From: CAVRAW01 sp963716135
GTDB taxonomy: Bacteria; Planctomycetota; Planctomycetia; Pirellulales; JADZDJ01
Assembly: GCA_963716135.1 (NCBI GenBank)
Contig: OY970289.1
Span: 496,001-560,000 of the forward strand
DNA length: 64,000 bases
Reading direction: 5' to 3'
This document shows, in pieces, positions 62,717 through 64,000 of the stretch. The position numbers and the translations under genes are program-made. Under the pieces are notes generated by a model. The model was not told the origin of the DNA. It was given only the letters and a program-made list of their open reading frames with translations, and made no database searches. Position 1 is the stretch's first letter. The number at the start of each line of letters is the position of its first letter.

Positions 62717-64000
62717 TTATCGGTTCACGGTAATGCCGAAGCTCAGGCCCTGCGTGAAGAACGGATCGTTCTTCGAGCCGTCGCGAATTCCCATCGCCGG
62801 CAGGGTGTATTCGACGCGCCGGGCAGCCCGGCTGATGCCGGTGCCCCACATCGTGTTGTATTCGCATTGAACGGAGATGGCATGAGTCAGCACGTAGTTT
62901 ACGCCGGCACGCAGTTCACCCACGGGAGCAAACGTCTCGTTGAACATGGAGGAATGGAACGAGGTGTGCGGCAGGAGCCGCGGTTCGTTGACAACCGTGT
63001 CTCCCGAGCTCAAGCCCGATCCCAGCTCGCCGTCCAAGTTCGTGGATTGGAAGTTCACGGCCGCCATGAATCGCAATTCCGCTTCTAGGTTAAATCGTCC
63101 TTGAGAACGCTCGGCGCGGAAACCGATCTGCGGCCCAAACATGTTGTTGTCCACCGTCGTATCCCAGAAGCTGGTGCCCGGCAGGGCTGTCGGAATGACG
63201 GTGCCGTCGCCGCCTTCGGTATTGGTGGCGGTCACATTGAACGTATCCCGCAATTGCAGCCAGCGTAAGCCGGCAAACGGCTCCCAAATGCCGCCGTTGT
63301 GGAAAATCGGCAACCGCCAGCTCCGATTCAGTTCCACCCCGTTCATCGTGGTGATGTTCCGAATTGAAATCGTGTTGAACAGCGGCACCAGGGGCACTTC
63401 GTCGCCAAAGTCGGTGAAACCGGCGTAGTTCCCGGCTGTGGGTATCGGCAGTCCATTGATCGACAGGTTCGCAGTCGGCCTCGGCCGGCCAAATACGAAC
63501 GGCACGCTGGTAAACGGATCGGGAACCAAGTACGGATTGGCGTTCAAGTCGGAGTCGAAACTGCCGACCGTGTTTTCTACGAAACCCAGCAGCAAGTGCT
63601 GCGGATCGCTGAACACCACGGTCAAACCCGCCGGCGTGTTGGCATTCCCGGCAAAATAGGATTGCTGCTGCGGGTTAAGGTTCATGATGCTGACGAACCA
63701 GCCCTTGTTGTCTTCCATGAAGCCCAACTCGAAGCGGTTGCCCCAAGTTTGCGTCGCGCCGAGGAAGTTCGTGTCCAAGCTGTTTCCGTAAGGACGCAAT
63801 ATTTCGCTCACGGGCTGCTGGGTCGGATCAAACTGCACCGGTCCGGAGAAGAACCCCGTCGCTGTGGCGTTTTGCACGCCGACATCGGTCTGAAACGGCT
63901 GCCGAATCGACCAATACAACCGCTCGTACTGGAAGAAGAATCCTTCCTTCGGATGCGGCCAATTCGGGTAATCGCTCACGTCCGGCGCCTTGAACAACTC
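62717..64000 (-). CDS. Outer-membrane beta-barrel-like protein, 5' end cut by the window
   Basis: At least 427 residues are visible and the frame runs off the right edge, so the start is missing. The sequence alternates polar and hydrophobic residues in strands with many aromatic girdle residues (WGNRFELGFMEDNKGWF, WEPFAGLRWLQLRDTF, AGVNYVLTHAISVQCEYN). The C-terminus ends LSFGITVNR, typical of a last barrel strand. It resembles large planctomycetal outer-membrane proteins in style; I cannot assign a precise family. Confidence 0.7.
   Translation of the reverse strand, partial: ELFKAPDVSDYPNWPHPKEGFFFQYERLYWSIRQPFQTDVGVQNATATGFFSGPVQFDPTQQPVSEILRPYGNSLDTNFLGATQTWGNRFELGFMEDNKGWFVSIMNLNPQQQSYFAGNANTPAGLTVVFSDPQHLLLGFVENTVGSFDSDLNANPYLVPDPFTSVPFVFGRPRPTANLSINGLPIPTAGNYAGFTDFGDEVPLVPLFNTISIRNITTMNGVELNRSWRLPIFHNGGIWEPFAGLRWLQLRDTFNVTATNTEGGDGTVIPTALPGTSFWDTTVDNNMFGPQIGFRAERSQGRFNLEAELRFMAAVNFQSTNLDGELGSGLSSGDTVVNEPRLLPHTSFHSSMFNETFAPVGELRAGVNYVLTHAISVQCEYNTMWGTGISRAARRVEYTLPAMGIRDGSKNDPFFTQGLSFGITVNR

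Overview
The window looks like a chromosomal segment of a planctomycete (Planctomycetota; order not determinable by eye). The support is high G+C, many exported proteins ending in PEP-CTERM sorting signals, dockerin-like calcium-loop repeats, TPR/membrane proteins of planctomycetal type, and several small conserved proteins of a kind I associate with this phylum. There is no rRNA, CRISPR array or complete mobile element, and only one intact tRNA gene.

Layout. 0.4-2.1 kb: a DUF47/PhoU-like protein and a PiT phosphate transporter. 3.2-5.8 kb: an integration scar with an intact tRNA-Ser(GGA), a duplicated 5' half of the same tRNA gene, two relics of tyrosine recombinases and a DUF4145 gene. 5.8-14.3 kb: TPR protein, sugar kinase, membrane-TPR protein, macro-domain protein, and a set of PEP-CTERM proteins including a subtilase flanked by two paralogues. 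15.0-19.0 kb: a signalling block (REC-kinase hybrid, CHASE3-like/PAS kinase, Rcp1-like receiver). 19.0-27.1 kb: three large tandem exported proteins with different N-terminal domains (endonuclease/phosphatase-like, phosphoesterase, unknown) on nearly the same autotransporter-strand/dockerin/PEP-CTERM tail. 27.2-29.5 kb: two membrane proteins and a halogenase-like flavoprotein. 29.7-36.7 kb: a heavy-metal efflux operon (Cys-rich peptide, CusB-like adaptor, HMA-YHS protein, CusA-like pump). 36.7-57.9 kb: mostly housekeeping and stress genes (rnhA, haem-site sensor kinase, priA, nadD, small kinase, MoxR ATPase and VWA partner, SDR, Dps, aldo/keto reductase, enolase, Cys-rich secreted peptides, psd, pssA, ribE, rsmA). 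58.3-62.6 kb: a large fatty-acyl-AMP ligase/ACP/alpha-oxoamine synthase fusion with a hotdog thioesterase. The right edge cuts an outer-membrane-barrel-like gene.

Three things stand out. (1) From 37 kb onward many intergenic gaps are filled by degenerate 7- or 8-nt tandem repeats that run right up to start or stop codons, often as two complementary arms. They resemble in kind the heptanucleotide STRRs of filamentous cyanobacteria; I know no name for them here. (2) The FAAL-ACP-oxoamine synthase fusion looks like a one-polypeptide version of the first steps of bacterial sphingolipid synthesis. (3) At least eight genes are broken by one or two small indels with both halves still well conserved, including essential genes (priA, ribE). 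This points to residual consensus errors in the assembly more than to real pseudogenes, and affects how all broken genes here should be read.
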